A stretch of DNA of 64,000 nucleotides. Origin: Astrocystis sublimbata (taxonomy: Eukaryota > Ascomycota > Sordariomycetes > Xylariales > Xylariaceae). Both the position numbers and the translations under genes were made by a program. The DNA is taken from positions 62,001 to 126,000 of the forward strand of contig JAJNNY010000066.1 in NCBI GenBank assembly GCA_022453515.1, given 5' to 3'. The notes below the pieces were generated by a model. That model had not been told where the DNA came from. It saw only the letters and a list, made by a program, of their open reading frames with translations, and did not search any database. Of this stretch, positions 24,005 through 36,727 are shown piece by piece. Each line of letters opens with the position of its first letter. The first letter of the stretch is position 1.

Positions 24005-26568
24005 GTGGTGGGTGTGATGGGTCGAGGGAGGGAAACGGAGGCGGAGGGGCAGTTGCGCGGCACCGTTGTCTCACCGGCTCATGGCCGACCGCGAGCAGCA
24101 GCAACTGTTCCGCCGGGAATTCTCGACTGCGAGGACCGAGTATTCCGGCTACATACGGGACATACTATACTAGTACAGGGCTCGAAGGCGTTGTTGGCCC
24201 TGGGCAATTACAACAATTCCGACGTGCGCATGGCGAGCGCGGTTCAATACCTGGGCCCCCCGGTTGCTGAAAAGGGAAAAATACTTTCGTGGACTCACGG
24301 TGGCTGGTACTCGGAGTAGACTGTATGTAGTTACGCCAACGCCGAGATGCGGAGCCAACGCCCTCGACGGGCTCTTGCGCTTGGCGCCTGGCGCCTGGCG
24401 CCTGGCGCTTGTGTTGGCGCAGATTCGTGGGATGGCGGCGGGCTCGGCGGGTAGCCGCATACCTAGGTATAGCTAGATCGCTCATTCTGCGCTAGAATGT
24501 ATCGGGCAGTACCCTGGATTCGACGACCCCTGCTCGCTTGTTCAGGGGTAACGACCTATTACCTACTCGCCTACCTACATCTCTCTCCGTCGAGGCTCTG
24601 ACGAATGACTTCAAAGGTCCCTGGCCCCGGTATTGCTGCCACGACACAGCACAGGTGCCAGATCTACAAATACCTAGTACCTATGTAGCCTTGCCAATCC
24701 CCATATCCACTTGTCAGCTTCGTTGAGCTGTACGTGTCACAATACGGCTGGGATGGGATGATGCAATATCGCTATGTGATCGCAAGGGATCAGGATGGAT
24801 GATTCAAGCGCGATATGACAGAGGCGCGTTGATTGCATGGCAGACACTTTTGCTACGCTGACAGATAGATTCGCTTCTCTGCGGATTCGCCCTTGAAGCT
24901 GAGTGATGTTGACCTACTTGTACCTACCCAACGCATGCCTTGTGCTTTGCACATGCGTATGTGCCAATGATGAGCGACTTCTGAGCCCGCAAGGATAGCA
25001 ACGGGCACTCTTGGTCCAGCGCCAGGAGCGGCCCTCTTCGAGAACCCGGAAGAGAGAGGAATATGTATCTGTAACCATGCTTAACCCTCTTCCATAGGCG
25101 AACATTGCTGTATCGTAGTCGGCGGTGGAATCTATGCCCCAAGGCTGGGGACTGGTCCTCCTCAGCTTACACGGACTATGCTCACATACCTCACCAACGA
25201 ATTAGAATTAGCACGTGTGATCTAGGACGGGCGGGCTCTGTATACCTTTGAGGTCATTCTCTATGTTGCTACGTTGCCATCCACTTGGTCGATGGTGGAC
25301 GTGTTGTACCAAGGTGAGGTGGCAATCCACCAATGCGTTCTGGACTGGCGGGCTTCGACACCCAGGGACGCGACGCTATGATCTTATCAGTGCAACTTGA
25401 CTTACTCACCTACTAGGTAGGTACTACATGTAGTAGTGAATGATTGGGTGTTTGCCGCAGGAGTCTAGGGCTATCGAATGATTTTGGCTTTTGATCCCTA
25501 GGTATGTTGGGCTCAAGATGCCAAAGCTACCTACCTAGGTACCTTATAAGATGACTGGTGATGTCTGTGACACTGCCCAGGTGAAGTTAAACCCTGAAAT
25601 GGGCAGGCTGGCTCATGAGGTCCTGTTGACCATCGCAACGTCTTGGGCTCGGGGTGCTAGGTACCTACCCTCGGTACCTACAGTAACACCTAATCACAGC
25701 CCAGCATAGCACCTGGGCACAGCGAGGCGCCCTGGAGGCTGGAGGTTGCGGTGCAAGCCGGAAACGATTAGCGGATTATCGGTTTTCCCGGGCCAATGAG
25801 CGATCGTGAGCCGGCACCAGAGGGATGGACTTGGCCGAATCGGGAAGTGCTGGATGTGGGGCAACAGGCCTGCAGAGGACGGGACGCATGGAATTACCTA
25901 CCTACTACCTACCTACCTGCCTACTGCTGCAATCTGCACTGCTGCTTGGCTTGTTGGCGGCTGCTGGGCCAGGTCGAAGAAAATCTCATGGGATATTGAT
26001 GACCACCTCGCCGTACCAGTTGTCACAGACTTATCTCGGCTTCCACGGCGGCGTTGTGTCTGACCTTGGCTTGTTGTTATCTGCAGTGTGTCATTTTCGC
26101 TTTACTCGGGAGCCAACGAGGGCGAGGCGAGTGTTGATCGGGCGTTCGCATTGCATCTCAGTCTCAAAACTCTTTCCTGTCTCTCATTTTATTAGCCTGA
26201 GCACCGCAACGCCAACAACACACGAATACTGCTTGACCAACCCTTTGACCCTACCGACCACTTAATATCTCTCTCCCCCCCTCTGCCTGCCTGCCTGCCT
26301 TATTCACAACCTGCCTGCCTTTCCCTTCCTGCTACCTGTATCACCCTTAGCAACCCCATTTCACCCTCACCAAGTCCAAGTCCCCATTGGTCTATAGCAG
26401 CTTGAGTCCTGTCACCTCGGCTTTTCTCTTCTCGTCTTCCCGGCCTTACCTCTCCCATCGTGCCCATCTCACCCAACCGACTGTTGGTCTTTTCGCTTCT
26501 CTCACCTTACCAAAAACCCATCGCCAACTTGTTCAACATACACCTGCATGTCTGCATGATCGCCCACG
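24005..26568. other. Intergenic region with pyrimidine-rich leader
   Basis: No supported gene. A 7-bp GC-rich tandem (about four units of GCGCCTG) lies at 24384-24412. CCTAGGTA-type words lie near 25407-25425 and 25520-25535. From about 26250 to 26568 the plus strand is strongly CT-rich with TGCC repeats, as expected for the 5' leader of the next gene. Confidence 0.55.
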
Positions 26569-29500
26569 ATGGACGGCGTACACATGGTCGGATCTCCGGC
26601 TGCCAGCCCTATGAGAGGCAAGCTTGGCAACCTCAGAAAAGTCACAGGTAGAGGGATTTCAAAGAAAACTGCGCGCAAGAATGCGGCCGCCCCCAAGCGA
26701 GGTGGCGGCCGCCCCCGGGGACGTGGTCGAAACAAGACTTACGAAGATCCCCGCGTCCAAGCTGCGTACGATCGCCAGAAGATTCTGCGCGACCTATACT
26801 CAGAGGTCGCCAGCGCCATCAAGCCCGTCCTGGAAGATCTCGCTGACGTGACTGTCAAAACTCTCACGGAGAATTCCACCGCCTACAAGGAGGTCCCGGA
26901 ATACCACATCTTACAACGCCAGCTTGACGACCGCCTCGAAGAGGTCTTACGCGCTGCCGACAGGGAGTTCAACACCAGGACGGCCATCGCCACCCGCGAG
27001 TACCACCTTAACACAGCAGTCACGGAGAAGAAATTCCACGTAAGTATTATGCGCGAGCACCTGCACCTGTCTCTTCTTGTCTTCTTGTCTACCTTCCCAG
27101 ACGTGTGTAGGTCACACCACTTGCTAACATATCTGAATAGGATGGCTATGATCACGCAGCGAATGAGTTCTATGACGCATCGCTTAAGCGGACTGGCCTT
27201 CTAACCGAACTACGACATGAAGGAGTTGATGTGAATGTAAGCCACCTCCTCGCCACCAGTGACCCGCTTCGATCGCTGCGGCGTCAATTGTTCATTGTCC
27301 ATTGTCACTGCATTGCCCTCTGCCACATCTGACTGACATTGACAGCTGCCTGATACGACCTACCATTATGTAGAGAAACCCGATGATGTGGTATCTGAGC
27401 AGGGCTCTTGGGTCGTCATCCACAACGGTGTTAAAGTGCCCTATCCACATCTCTTGGAAGAGAACAAGAAATTGGCGGCAGCCAAAGCTGCCCAGGCTCA
27501 GATCATCAAGGGGAAACCTCTTACTAAGCGAAAGGCAGACGAGCAACCCGATGGCCAACCTGAAACTAAAAAGTCGGCACTCCTTTCTAGCTTTACGAAA
27601 GTGGATAATGGAATGGACAATGGGGATGAGACGGCCACGCCACAACCAGAGCCACGACATATCAAGGGACTGCTTTCTGCCGAGACAGAACCAGACGGAG
27701 AACCCGAGTCGAATGCCGCATCGCCTTCTCCCGAGTCAGAACCAAAGGCAGAAGTGTCCCGGGGACGGCGAGATCTCCCGGACCTTCCCAACGGAGCGTC
27801 TGAGGCTGATAAATTTGGTGTCCGTACTGTGAACAGAAGGGGTCCCCGGGCCAACAATCGTCTCATCCTGCCAATCCCCTTTACATTCGACGACATTGAA
27901 ATTGGGTTTCGTGATTCTACCAATGATTCGAGCAAGAAGGCTACGCGTGGAGTGAGGGGCAAGTTTCTCGACAATCCGAATTCCAAAAACCTTCATATAG
28001 ATCGCACGATAGTGACGTACGATTGTCTGGAATATGATGATGACGCGCTGGATCCCCTACTTATCCAGAAGCATGCCCTCCACCCAAAACATGGTCTGTT
28101 TCTACCCGAGTCTCGCAATGAGTCGGAACCCCCCAAAATTCCCGTTTCTGGGTCAAACCCAGTTGTGGTGATTACACCTGGTGGCACTACCCTTCATGCA
28201 TCCCGCTCAGTCAGGGGTTACAACATGGATTGTAGTCTACGTGAAGATTCGCGGAAGGATAGACTATCTCTCCTGCTTACGCAGTTCTGCGATGTGGTTG
28301 GCATTGAGTCGGACGAGATTACCACGGACGAGATTCGCGAAAGAGAACAACAACGCCAGGTTGTGAAGCAGGTTCCTGCTCCAATCAACGACAAGGACGA
28401 TCATCCTCTAGATGAAAAGGTTGATGCTCACAACGCAGAGTGGGACGCAACCATGAAAGCGAACGCAAGTTGTCTGCTCAATGCTGCGTTTTACCTCGAA
28501 ACCGAGCGGCCAAACCATGCTGTATCCAATCAGAGAGCATCTCGCCCATATGATGCCGTTCGAGATGTATTTACTAGTGCGGACCCGACGCCCCCGCCTC
28601 CTATGCCCCCGATGGAGATCGACACTTTTGGTCTTTCTTTTCTCGCAGACGTGGCGGAGCAGCATCCACAGCGTGATACTCAGTTCGACCCACCACTCGA
28701 CACACGCCTTGAGCCTTCGGTTGAGTATCGCCATGATTATCCCTACGATTATCATCCTCACGGTCATTTCGAGTACCGCCATGAGTATTACCCGGACCAA
28801 CGTTCCAGCTATCACTATGATCATCGATTTGAGCATCCAGATCATTCACCCATGGTTGACTCTATGATTGACCCGATGATTGATCCGCGCCTTCTTGGTC
28901 CCTCAAACCCCATCCCCCCTCCGTCGAATGCTTTTCTACAGACTGCGCTCAACCCAACACCAACACTTGCCCACATTGCACCTGCTCCACCCCAAGGTTT
29001 TGAGCCACCCGCCCAGGCTTCGATGGGGAGGAACCCATTTTCGGGCTCAGGAAGTGCAACGAGAAGCCCAGTGCTTCCTCCTCTCCGCCCTTCGCGGCGA
29101 GATAAGGCCGTAGACCCAGCCCACCCGCCGCCGCCGCCACCCCTCGTCCAGCAAACGGTGGATTTTGGACCAACCCTCGGTATGATACAATCTAATTCGG
29201 GAAGTTTCTTCCCCCCAGCGCCCGCTCGAGCCTATCATCAATCATACACAATGCCTGAGCAGAATTCTTTGATAGGAATGCCTTACGCGAGCATGTCATC
29301 ATCCTCACCTCACATGGGACATTCACGCAGGCCATCATATCAACCCCCGTCTCCAACAATGTCAAGTTATGCTCAAATTGCAGCTATGCCTTTGCACATG
29401 CCACATGGTTCGTCTGTGTCACCGCCAGGCTCGTCAATGGGTCTGCATTCACCAACAGGGCACTCAGGTAGTCGCCACAGAGCCTCGATCTCGTCTGGTA

Positions 29501-29875
29501 GTAACGGACCCAGCAACAATGCGAAATATCGAAAGATAGCAGCAGCTCCGATCCCACACAACCGGCCTTGGCCAGCTAATGGTGGTGCGGAACTTCGACT
29601 TGCACACTATGATCATAAGGAAGCCATCAAAGACTATAGAGCAAATGAACCGCCTCCGCGAACAGGACCCACAACCATCCGGGGCTGGAACGTGAATAAC
29701 GTGTCCAAGGGGCGCAAAGGCCTGAAGAAAGAGGATTCCGAGGAAAAGGATTCTCCAAGGTAAGCCCACATAAGCATGTGGAAACAGCAACATGCGCTCC
29801 TGTACTAACGGATATCTCTGTAGCATCACCACCTTCATCAACAAGTGGAACCCATCCGAGAAGCCTTCCGGATAA
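26569..29875 (+). CDS. Large uncharacterised fungal protein with AT-hook-like basic motif
   Basis: Four exons, 26569-27039, 27141-27236, 27346-29759 and 29824-29875, give 1010 aa. All junctions keep frame: KKFH then DGYDHAANEF, GVDVN then LPDTTYHYVEK, and DSPS then ITTFINKWNPSEK. The last intron contains GTACTAACG, a good branch point. Residues 44-54, RGGGRPRGRGR, form an extended AT-hook-like motif. Residues about 60-190 are charged and helical. A second conserved-looking block follows a Pro/Glu-rich linker: NNRLILPIPFTFDDIEIGF, then TYDCLEYDDDALDPLLIQKH, then HPKHGLFLPES. The C-terminal half is Pro, His, Tyr and Ser-rich (repeats of HYD/EYRHEYYPD type) and probably disordered. It ends in ITTFINKWNPSEKPSG, which looks conserved. 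I infer a nuclear protein but cannot name a family. The tiny 52 bp last exon is easily missed; without it the protein would stop at 29763. Confidence 0.8.
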
Positions 29876-31119
29876 GCGCAACGTCTGAGTTCTCTGACCC
29901 TCACGACACCTGTGCCATGATTTATCAATCTCTTTGAGAATCCGTTTTTCGTCTACATCATCTTAATCACGAACCCTTTCCCCCACAATTTCGATTAATA
30001 TTCGGTTAGCATAGCGGTGCATATGGTTTTTACTTGACCACGTTGGTAGTAGCATGAAGCAGGATGCCAACAAAAAGGAAATGGGATTCAGGACATCCCA
30101 CTTAGGACACGAGGCGAGATTTCGCATGTAAAATGACACCATGGGTCATTTGGTGGTTCGCATTTCAATCTGTAAAATGTTTCCTGTGCCTAGGTAAGAA
30201 ACGGCCTACAGTCTACCTACTGACTGGGCGTGATTCATTGGTAGAAGCAGGGACTTGGTTCTTTGCATTTTTGTGTTGGAGGCAATGCCCTCTGATGCCG
30301 ACAAAAGACCGGAGGAATTATAGAAAGGTTTGAGCGGAATCTGGATGGCAGCGATGCATTTTTGTTCATGCAAAGTCTGTCGAACGTCCCTCCGCAGACT
30401 GGAGCGGAGCGCCTTGACTCTACTGTACCACTAAGTCTCTTTATGTAAATAGCAAAGTAATGGAGGCCTTCGATCTGCGATACACAATTGCGCTCGTGAA
30501 CTTGACTTGTAACTTAGGAGCTACATGCGCTGTAGATAACTTTGGCACAGTTGCTGGTATCACCAGCGTATAAGGTTACCCTCGGAGGTAGGCAAGGTAG
30601 GTACCTAGTAGGTATGTCATTTGGTTGATAAATCACAATTGTTTATGATATTTGAGTCCAAGTTACATGCAAGGAAGCAAATCTGGCAATCAAGATCACA
30701 ATGAGGATCACACGATTAACGCTCAATAATTATCTTTACATCATGGATCTACTGTACTGAAGTTTGGTCCACCCTCCATCCTCCTTCTCTAGATGCAGGT
30801 ATCTAACTAATCCAGTCGACTCGTCGAGGGCCAGACTCTTCGTCTACCGATAGATAAACAAATGTAATTATTCTATGCCAACTAGGCGGCATGTATGAAA
30901 TTGAGCGTGGGAAAAGCAACATGGGTATTCGAATGACTCAGCACCTTCGGACCACTAAACAAGTGACTGCTAACTTTTTCTCTTCATTTCCAGATAATTG
31001 GTGTTCTTCCAGACTTGCCAGGTCACGAGGCGCGAATTTGGGACTGCTTATACATGTGCATATGACCCTTTGCTCCTACATTCAAGAAGATCATTCACCT
31101 CATAAAAGAACCCTTTCTT
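29876..31119. other. Convergent intergenic region
   Basis: 3' flanks of two convergent genes. AT-rich, with one CCTAGTAGGTA-like word near 30600. No coding or RNA feature recognised. Confidence 0.55.
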
Positions 31120-32558
31120 TCAGGCTTCGTTATCATGAATATATGATTTGTTTTTCAAATCGGTATTAGCGAGTTCGGGACTTATTTCAGGATAGACCGG
31201 ACCCGCAGACATGACATCACTCGTCATCCCCATGGGGGTTATCATTTGTGACATGTCCACCGGTTGCTGTGGCATATTGACTGGCACCTGGCCCATCGGC
31301 AGCGAGTAGTCCAGCTGAGAGCGACCGAGGTTGCCTTCAGGATGTAATGGATACTGGTTGGCTTCCATTTTATTACCATCGAAGATGACCATGTTCTGGA
31401 TCGGTTGCTGGTTCTGGCCTAGAACATTGATGACGTCCTGGGCTAGTTCACCTCCGAGGATCGCGGTCACTGCCGTGACTTCGCTGTCGACGTTTTGGAG
31501 GAAGCTACGGAGAAACTCGGCGCGGAGGGTCTCGGACGGTAAGGAGAGGATGTTGTGGTTGTGCGTGGCCGATCTTGTGAATCTTTCCAGGTCCTCTTTA
31601 TTATGACCTGGCACGCGGTCAAACTGTGTCTGGAAACCCCAAAGGGCACGCAAGCAGGAGAGTGCAGGCGTGACTGCCTTCAATCGACGTTTCGACTTTA
31701 TGTATTCCACGGGTAGCAGACTTGTTTCAGAGACAAGGTCCCATGTCGAGTACAGGTCTCGCTTGCTGACCGATTCTGTCGTCTTGGCACCTTCTTTTTG
31801 GGTCTTGACCTCCACTACGCTTCGGAAACGTGATTCTGGTCCAACGGGAGTATTTACATTGCCCTTTTCACGTTTCAAAACGTAGTCATGCTCGACCAAG
31901 TCGCAGAATATGTATCCGTAGAGGCCGTGCACACCAGCGGCGTAGAATTGACGGTTATGGAGACGAGTAGCGGTATTTATGAAAGTGAGCAGGGTAGGGT
32001 TGAGGTCCGTTGCGATGACGATGTCGAATGCGGAAAAGTAGGATGCTCCTTTCATCATGATACTGCCAGAGTCGGCAAAGACCTTCACGCGAGGGTTTAA
32101 GTTTTGAACCTGGGCAGCAGCAGCTTCAGCTCGATTTTGCCCAATATTTTCTTCGGCGAGAAAGAATTGGGCGCCCAAGTCGGTTTCGGAGACGATCTGA
32201 TCGTCAACAATCGTTAGGGACCCAATGCCAGCAAGGACTAGGTTCTTGCAAATCTCGTTTGCGAGCGCCCTCATCGATACGAGCAGTATGTTAGCTGCCT
32301 GAATCTTTTGCTGGGCCTGCATGCCCCAAAGCCGGATCTGGCGATCGTACAACGCAACCTCATCTGTGAAACATATTAGCAAGTAGAACGTGTAAGACCA
32401 CATAGACCGTCTGTACCTGCACTTATGGCATGGCCATTCGTAGGTGGATTGACGGGCATCGTCATATCCGTGGGAGGGGCTCCATTGCCGTTGATGCTGT
32501 GGTCGACAATTGGGAATGCAATGCCACTGGCCGCCGCTGTTGGGTCGTTTGTGGCCAT
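31120..32558 (-). CDS. aos1: SUMO-activating enzyme E1 regulatory subunit Aos1
   Basis: Forms the SUMO E1 with Uba2, activates SUMO by adenylation and acts mainly in the nucleus. Two exons on the minus strand, 32558-32417 and 32363-31120, are joined across a 53 bp intron (donor GTACAG, acceptor TCACAG) to read HAISADEVALYDRQIRLWG. The product is 461 aa. The N-terminal 48 residues are a low-complexity extension. The ThiF/E1 fold follows: DEVALYDRQIRLWGMQAQQKI, ANILLVSMRALANEICKNL (Aos1-type version of the nucleotide loop), LTIVDDQIVSETDLGAQFF and NPRVKVFADSG. The C-terminal part carries GGELAQDVINVLGQNQQPIQN, the usual Aos1 ending, followed by a Met/Pro-rich tail. As expected for Aos1, there is no catalytic-cysteine domain; that lies in Uba2. 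Confidence 0.93.
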
Positions 32559-33975
32559 TGCTACCGAATGCCGACTCTACTGTTCAGGTGCAAAGTGTGG
32601 TAGAGATGGGCGTCGTTTCAGCCTCGCTCTTGAGGCTGTGACGGTGATGAGAGGCAGGCTTGCGCTCACTTGCGCTCATTCGCAGTCGCGCTTCGGATGG
32701 ATGATTAGTAGATGGCCAACAGGAGCTGTAGCAGAGATGAAAATTGATGAAAGGTGGATGAAAGATCAGAATCGTATGTGTTCACCGGGTCACTTGGAAT
32801 CCCAAGCCGAGACTGTGAGTTCTGAGTATTACAGGTTACTTAGGTATGTGGGTAGCAGGGAGGTCGGCATCTAATGTATTTGGAAGTCTGTGGCTGTAGG
32901 TAGCGTGATTGCATCTGCGTCTAGGACGCGTGAAAGCTTCCGGGGGCCGCCAGCTTGATGATGATGTGGTTTGGTTGCAGCTACGAGTTGTAGGTGTAGG
33001 TAGGTTAGGTACCTAGGTAGGTAGTATGTAGGTAGCCTGGCGTGCCTGCCCAGGTGGAGAGCAAAGTGCAGGGAGCGCCGCCTTATCATTCAGCTACCTT
33101 ACCTAGGTAGGTACATACTACCTACCTACAGTAGGTGCAATCCAGGCACAGGGGATGGAGCAATAAAGGCTGACTTACCTACCTAGGTAGGTCGCCACCT
33201 ATATACGTTCCGTCTAACCTATCTAGGCACATACCTATTTATAAATTATTGGCTATGTTCGTCTGGCTGCTCTCCAGCCAGGTAAGTAAGTACCTATGTA
33301 CAGGTAGGCTAGCAAGGCAGGTCTGTTGTCCCTGAAGGGAACCCCGCCTGCCCAGGTGGGAATACCTTATGGCAGGCGAGCAGGCCAGCCGCTCCCAGGC
33401 CCGCCAGGTACTTACTCAGGTGTCATTCGTATTCCACCTGTCTCCTCATAGATCTCATGTTCTTCACATCAGACATACAACATTCGCTGCTTACGTCGTA
33501 CTTGACCCTCATTAAAAATCCCTCCCACAGGAGCCCCCTTCCTTTAGAAACTGAAGCCTTAGCACCTGCCTCCTTGCACTCACATTGCTCATACGGCTCG
33601 TCGCCTACAGCAACCAGCGTTGACTAAGCACCTATCCCCAATTATCGTATACCGCCAGTGCCTGTTCGGTGTCATCAACAAAGGTTGCCACCCTTTGTCT
33701 CTTGAGACTTCCCTAACCCATATGAGCATTGGCTCGTGATGGATTTCAAATAAAACTAACTTTCAAACAGGTCGATTGCTTCTGGAATCTCGTCCCGCTT
33801 GCATGTCGATGGGCCGCTCTGATATATTTACGATTAACAACGCCTCACCCACCGACGTTCGCAGTGCCGCCAAACCGTACCGCATCGTAGAACAACCGTT
33901 ACTCGTGGCGGACTTCCAGTTGGGACTATATTCACAACCATCGCCATCCGCGCTCGACTGACTTTGGAGAAACCA
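32559..33975. other. Divergent intergenic region rich in palindromic CCTAGGTAGG words
   Basis: Shared upstream region of AOS1 (-) and the next gene (+). Between 32995 and 33310 there is a dense run of TACCTAGGTAGGTA-type words, some overlapping. Beyond 33400 the plus strand becomes leader-like. No gene is supported. Confidence 0.6.
32995..33310. repeat. Cluster of CCTAGGTAGG palindromic words
   Basis: At least four occurrences of ACCTAGGTAGGTA or its near variants occur within about 300 bp (near 33008, 33100, 33180 and 33215), with interspersed GTAGGTAGG runs. It is the densest patch of this motif in the window. Confidence 0.75.
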
Positions 33976-35639
33976 ATGTCCTCCGATAACAATCTCCCCA
34001 CGCAACGTGCGCCGTCAAGAGGCCCGCGGCCTTCAAACGCTTCGACAAGGGGATATACATCTCTCTCAGCGCCAGTTCTCCCGCCCCTGCGTTCCGTCAG
34101 CACGCGACGGCTGCCTTCTATGTCTACTTCTCCGAATACTACTCGTACATCCGCTCGAGCACCAAGTCGGACGATAAGCCAGACCCAAAATGCATATCTA
34201 GATTTGGATTCATCAAATCATGACTTAGCAGACACCCTTTTCGACCCGCATTTCCAAGCCTTGTTTGACAATGTGGAGGACATAACTGGTCATTGGTCTG
34301 AACATGATTCGCTGGCACGAACACAAGCGCCGCAGTCTCGAAGTCATTCACCAGTGTTTGGAGCTGAAGACGGACATTCTCAGTTGCGAGCATTATTGGA
34401 CTATACCCACAGTGCCTCATCCACCCTACCAGAGTTGTTCTCGTCATTTACACCTCAGCGGCACGAACCTCCAGAAGAGAATCGACAGGTCAAGAGGCGC
34501 AAAGTAGACTCAGATCGCTTATCTTCCAACTTCAGGGGGTTTCAATACGGAAAGTATGGCCAAGTTCAGCCAGGTCAATTGACCATGGAATTGGTGAGCT
34601 GCGATGGGGGGATATACTCTGAAGACTCATCCAAGTATGCCGCCGACAATATTCTCAAGAACGATCACACAGTCTACTGTACCGAAGGACCGAGGTGTAA
34701 CATCGTGCTCAGGCACCAAGGCGCCACCGTGTTCACATTGAAAAAGCTGGTGATCAAAGCCCCTCGGTCTAATTTTACATCACCGTAAGTGAGCATCGGC
34801 CGCTTCCTGGCTGGCTTTGCGACACTAACTTTCACACCTGCAGGGTTCAAGCTGGGATGGTATTTGTCTCGATGACATCTGACCATCTATTACATAGAAC
34901 AGCCCGATATCAAATCCAATATTCGCCGGCTAGGCACTCGCGGCGTAATGAGCGAGAGCCACACTTGAACTCAATCGTATCAATCAGGCACCACGAGGAT
35001 GGAAGTACGATGACGAGGGCGCAGGTGCGGGCGAGGCGATTGTACAATATGGGGCTGGACGACGTGAGGTGGGAAGATAATGAGGTGGGCATTGCTCAGA
35101 TACCGTCCGAATTTAATGTCTCTCTGCCGCCTTTCCAGGTGACGACCGAGTGTAGCGACGATGATGAGGAATCGGGGGGTATGGGGCCGAATGGGCGGGC
35201 ACCAAATCGAATCGGATCGTTGCCTTTTGAGAGTGAAAGTAGTTACGATGAAGGTCCAGAGGACTACGAGCCACACCTCGGGGCACAGGATATCTGGAGT
35301 AGCGGAACAGACCATCTGCAAAGAGACAGTGTAGGCCAGCAGCGGAATCGCTCTGACACGGCGCCAGCGAATGCGGAAGACGCAGTGCAAGCTGCCGCGC
35401 AGACGCAGGAAGCAGCTCGTGCCGATGGTAGTGAGCTCATGACGCCAAATGCGCGTTTCTATATTGAACCACATAAAAGCAGGTGCACAATACGGTTTGA
35501 CCCTCCAATTTCTGGAAGGTTTATCCTGTTGAAGATGTGGAATCCACGGCGTGGTGCACACGCCAATATCGATATCGAGGCAGTCATCGCCAAGGGCTTT
35601 GCCGGGCCTAGATTCTTCCCATCGGCAGAGCTCCGGTGA
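33976..35639 (+). CDS. Conserved-looking fungal protein with split beta-sandwich-like domain, function unknown
   Basis: Two exons, 33976-34784 and 34844-35639, joined across a 59 bp intron (GTAAGT to CTGCAG) to read NFTSPVQAGMVFVSM; 534 aa. The ATG at 33976 is the first Met in the open frame. Residues 1-170 are Ser/Pro/Arg-rich and probably disordered. Residues about 188-320 look like a folded domain rich in beta strands (LTMELVSCDGG, NILKNDHTVYCTEG, CNIVLRHQGATVFTLKKLVIKAP, GMVFVSM). An acidic disordered insert follows (CSDDDEESGG). The C-terminal stretch FYIEPHKSRCTIRFDPPISGRFILLKMWNP looks like the last strands of a galactose-binding or discoidin-type jelly roll. That fold assignment is inference from strand pattern only. 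An E3-ligase or APC10/DOC-like recognition role is possible but unproven. Confidence 0.75.
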
Positions 35640-36727
35640 ACCTGCATTGCTTGCCGGACTGAAGATCCTGGCCTACACGCGCAGTAGCATCATGGAGAGA
35701 ATGAGAATTGACGAAAGTGGGTGGTGGCAACTCTACTGTGGCATGGCGGGCGGACAATTCGATGTTGAAGCAGATAGGTCAATACTAGGTACTGCTGCAT
35801 AATCCGGATAGCACTATTGAAAAACAACGTATGTTTGCGTTTCATTGGTATTCAAGAAATTCAAGAAAGTTTCAAAGTAGGACGTGAGATTGAAATGGTG
35901 GTTGAGTTGACCGACAGCTTACTCTCTTCGCCCTTCGAGCTCACGATGATGGCTCACGATGCTGATCAGACTACCTATTGAGCACCGCGCTTGTACTTGC
36001 ATTACGAGCAAGTTGAACGGCGTCTCTAAGTAATACCGCCCGGACGTGAAGGAGTCATAACTGCATAGCCCCTGGTGATGTGTGGAATGAATCATCTGCC
36101 AGTCTGACTGAGTGCCCAGCGTACTTCAGACACCTGCTAGTAATGCTGCAATGGAACGTACCTACTAGGTAGGTATAGTACCTACATATGCATACCTAGG
36201 AGTAGGTAGGTCGGTGAAAAGTTCAAATGTCGGATCGTGGCAAAGCAGCCCAGGAGAGTCATTCTGAGTCATCCGGACTGGGGACTGGCTGTTGCTGCCA
36301 CCCACGTCTACTTGAGTAGGTACCTCTTACGGGGCTTGGCGGGCCCGGCAGGTACAGCCCACAGGTAAGCTGCCCATTGAGAATTAAGGTGCTGCCACCC
36401 TAAGGTGTCGAGTGCCCAGGTGGTGTCTAGGTCTAGGTCTACCTACCTTAGGTAGGTACATGTACTTGTCGCCACGGCCAGTCACTCACAAGAGGCAAGT
36501 ACCTAGAAGGGGGGCCGAGCTAGAGCTAGAAAGCAATACAATAACCCCCCACCTCTCCCTCCACGCCTCACGCTCTCACTTCCTTGATCGAGGTAACCAG
36601 TCAACGAACTACCAGCACCATTCAGCTTAGATACCCTCGGTGAACCAGCTACCGAACCCGTTCACGACATCGATCACCACCGTCGCAACCGCCTCCGACA
36701 ATAAGCAGTCCAGTACCAAGAAGTATT
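35640..36727. other. Intergenic region and TIF6 leader
   Basis: No gene supported. Palindromic CCTAGGTAGG-type words occur near 36165-36205, 36310 and 36440-36460. The region 36540-36727 is C-rich and is probably the TIF6 5' leader. Confidence 0.55.

Noticed and set aside
24165..24485. Short minus-strand frame reading GIEPRSPCARRNC
   Set aside because: Short, with no start or splice support; looks like chance translation of GC-rich tandem DNA.
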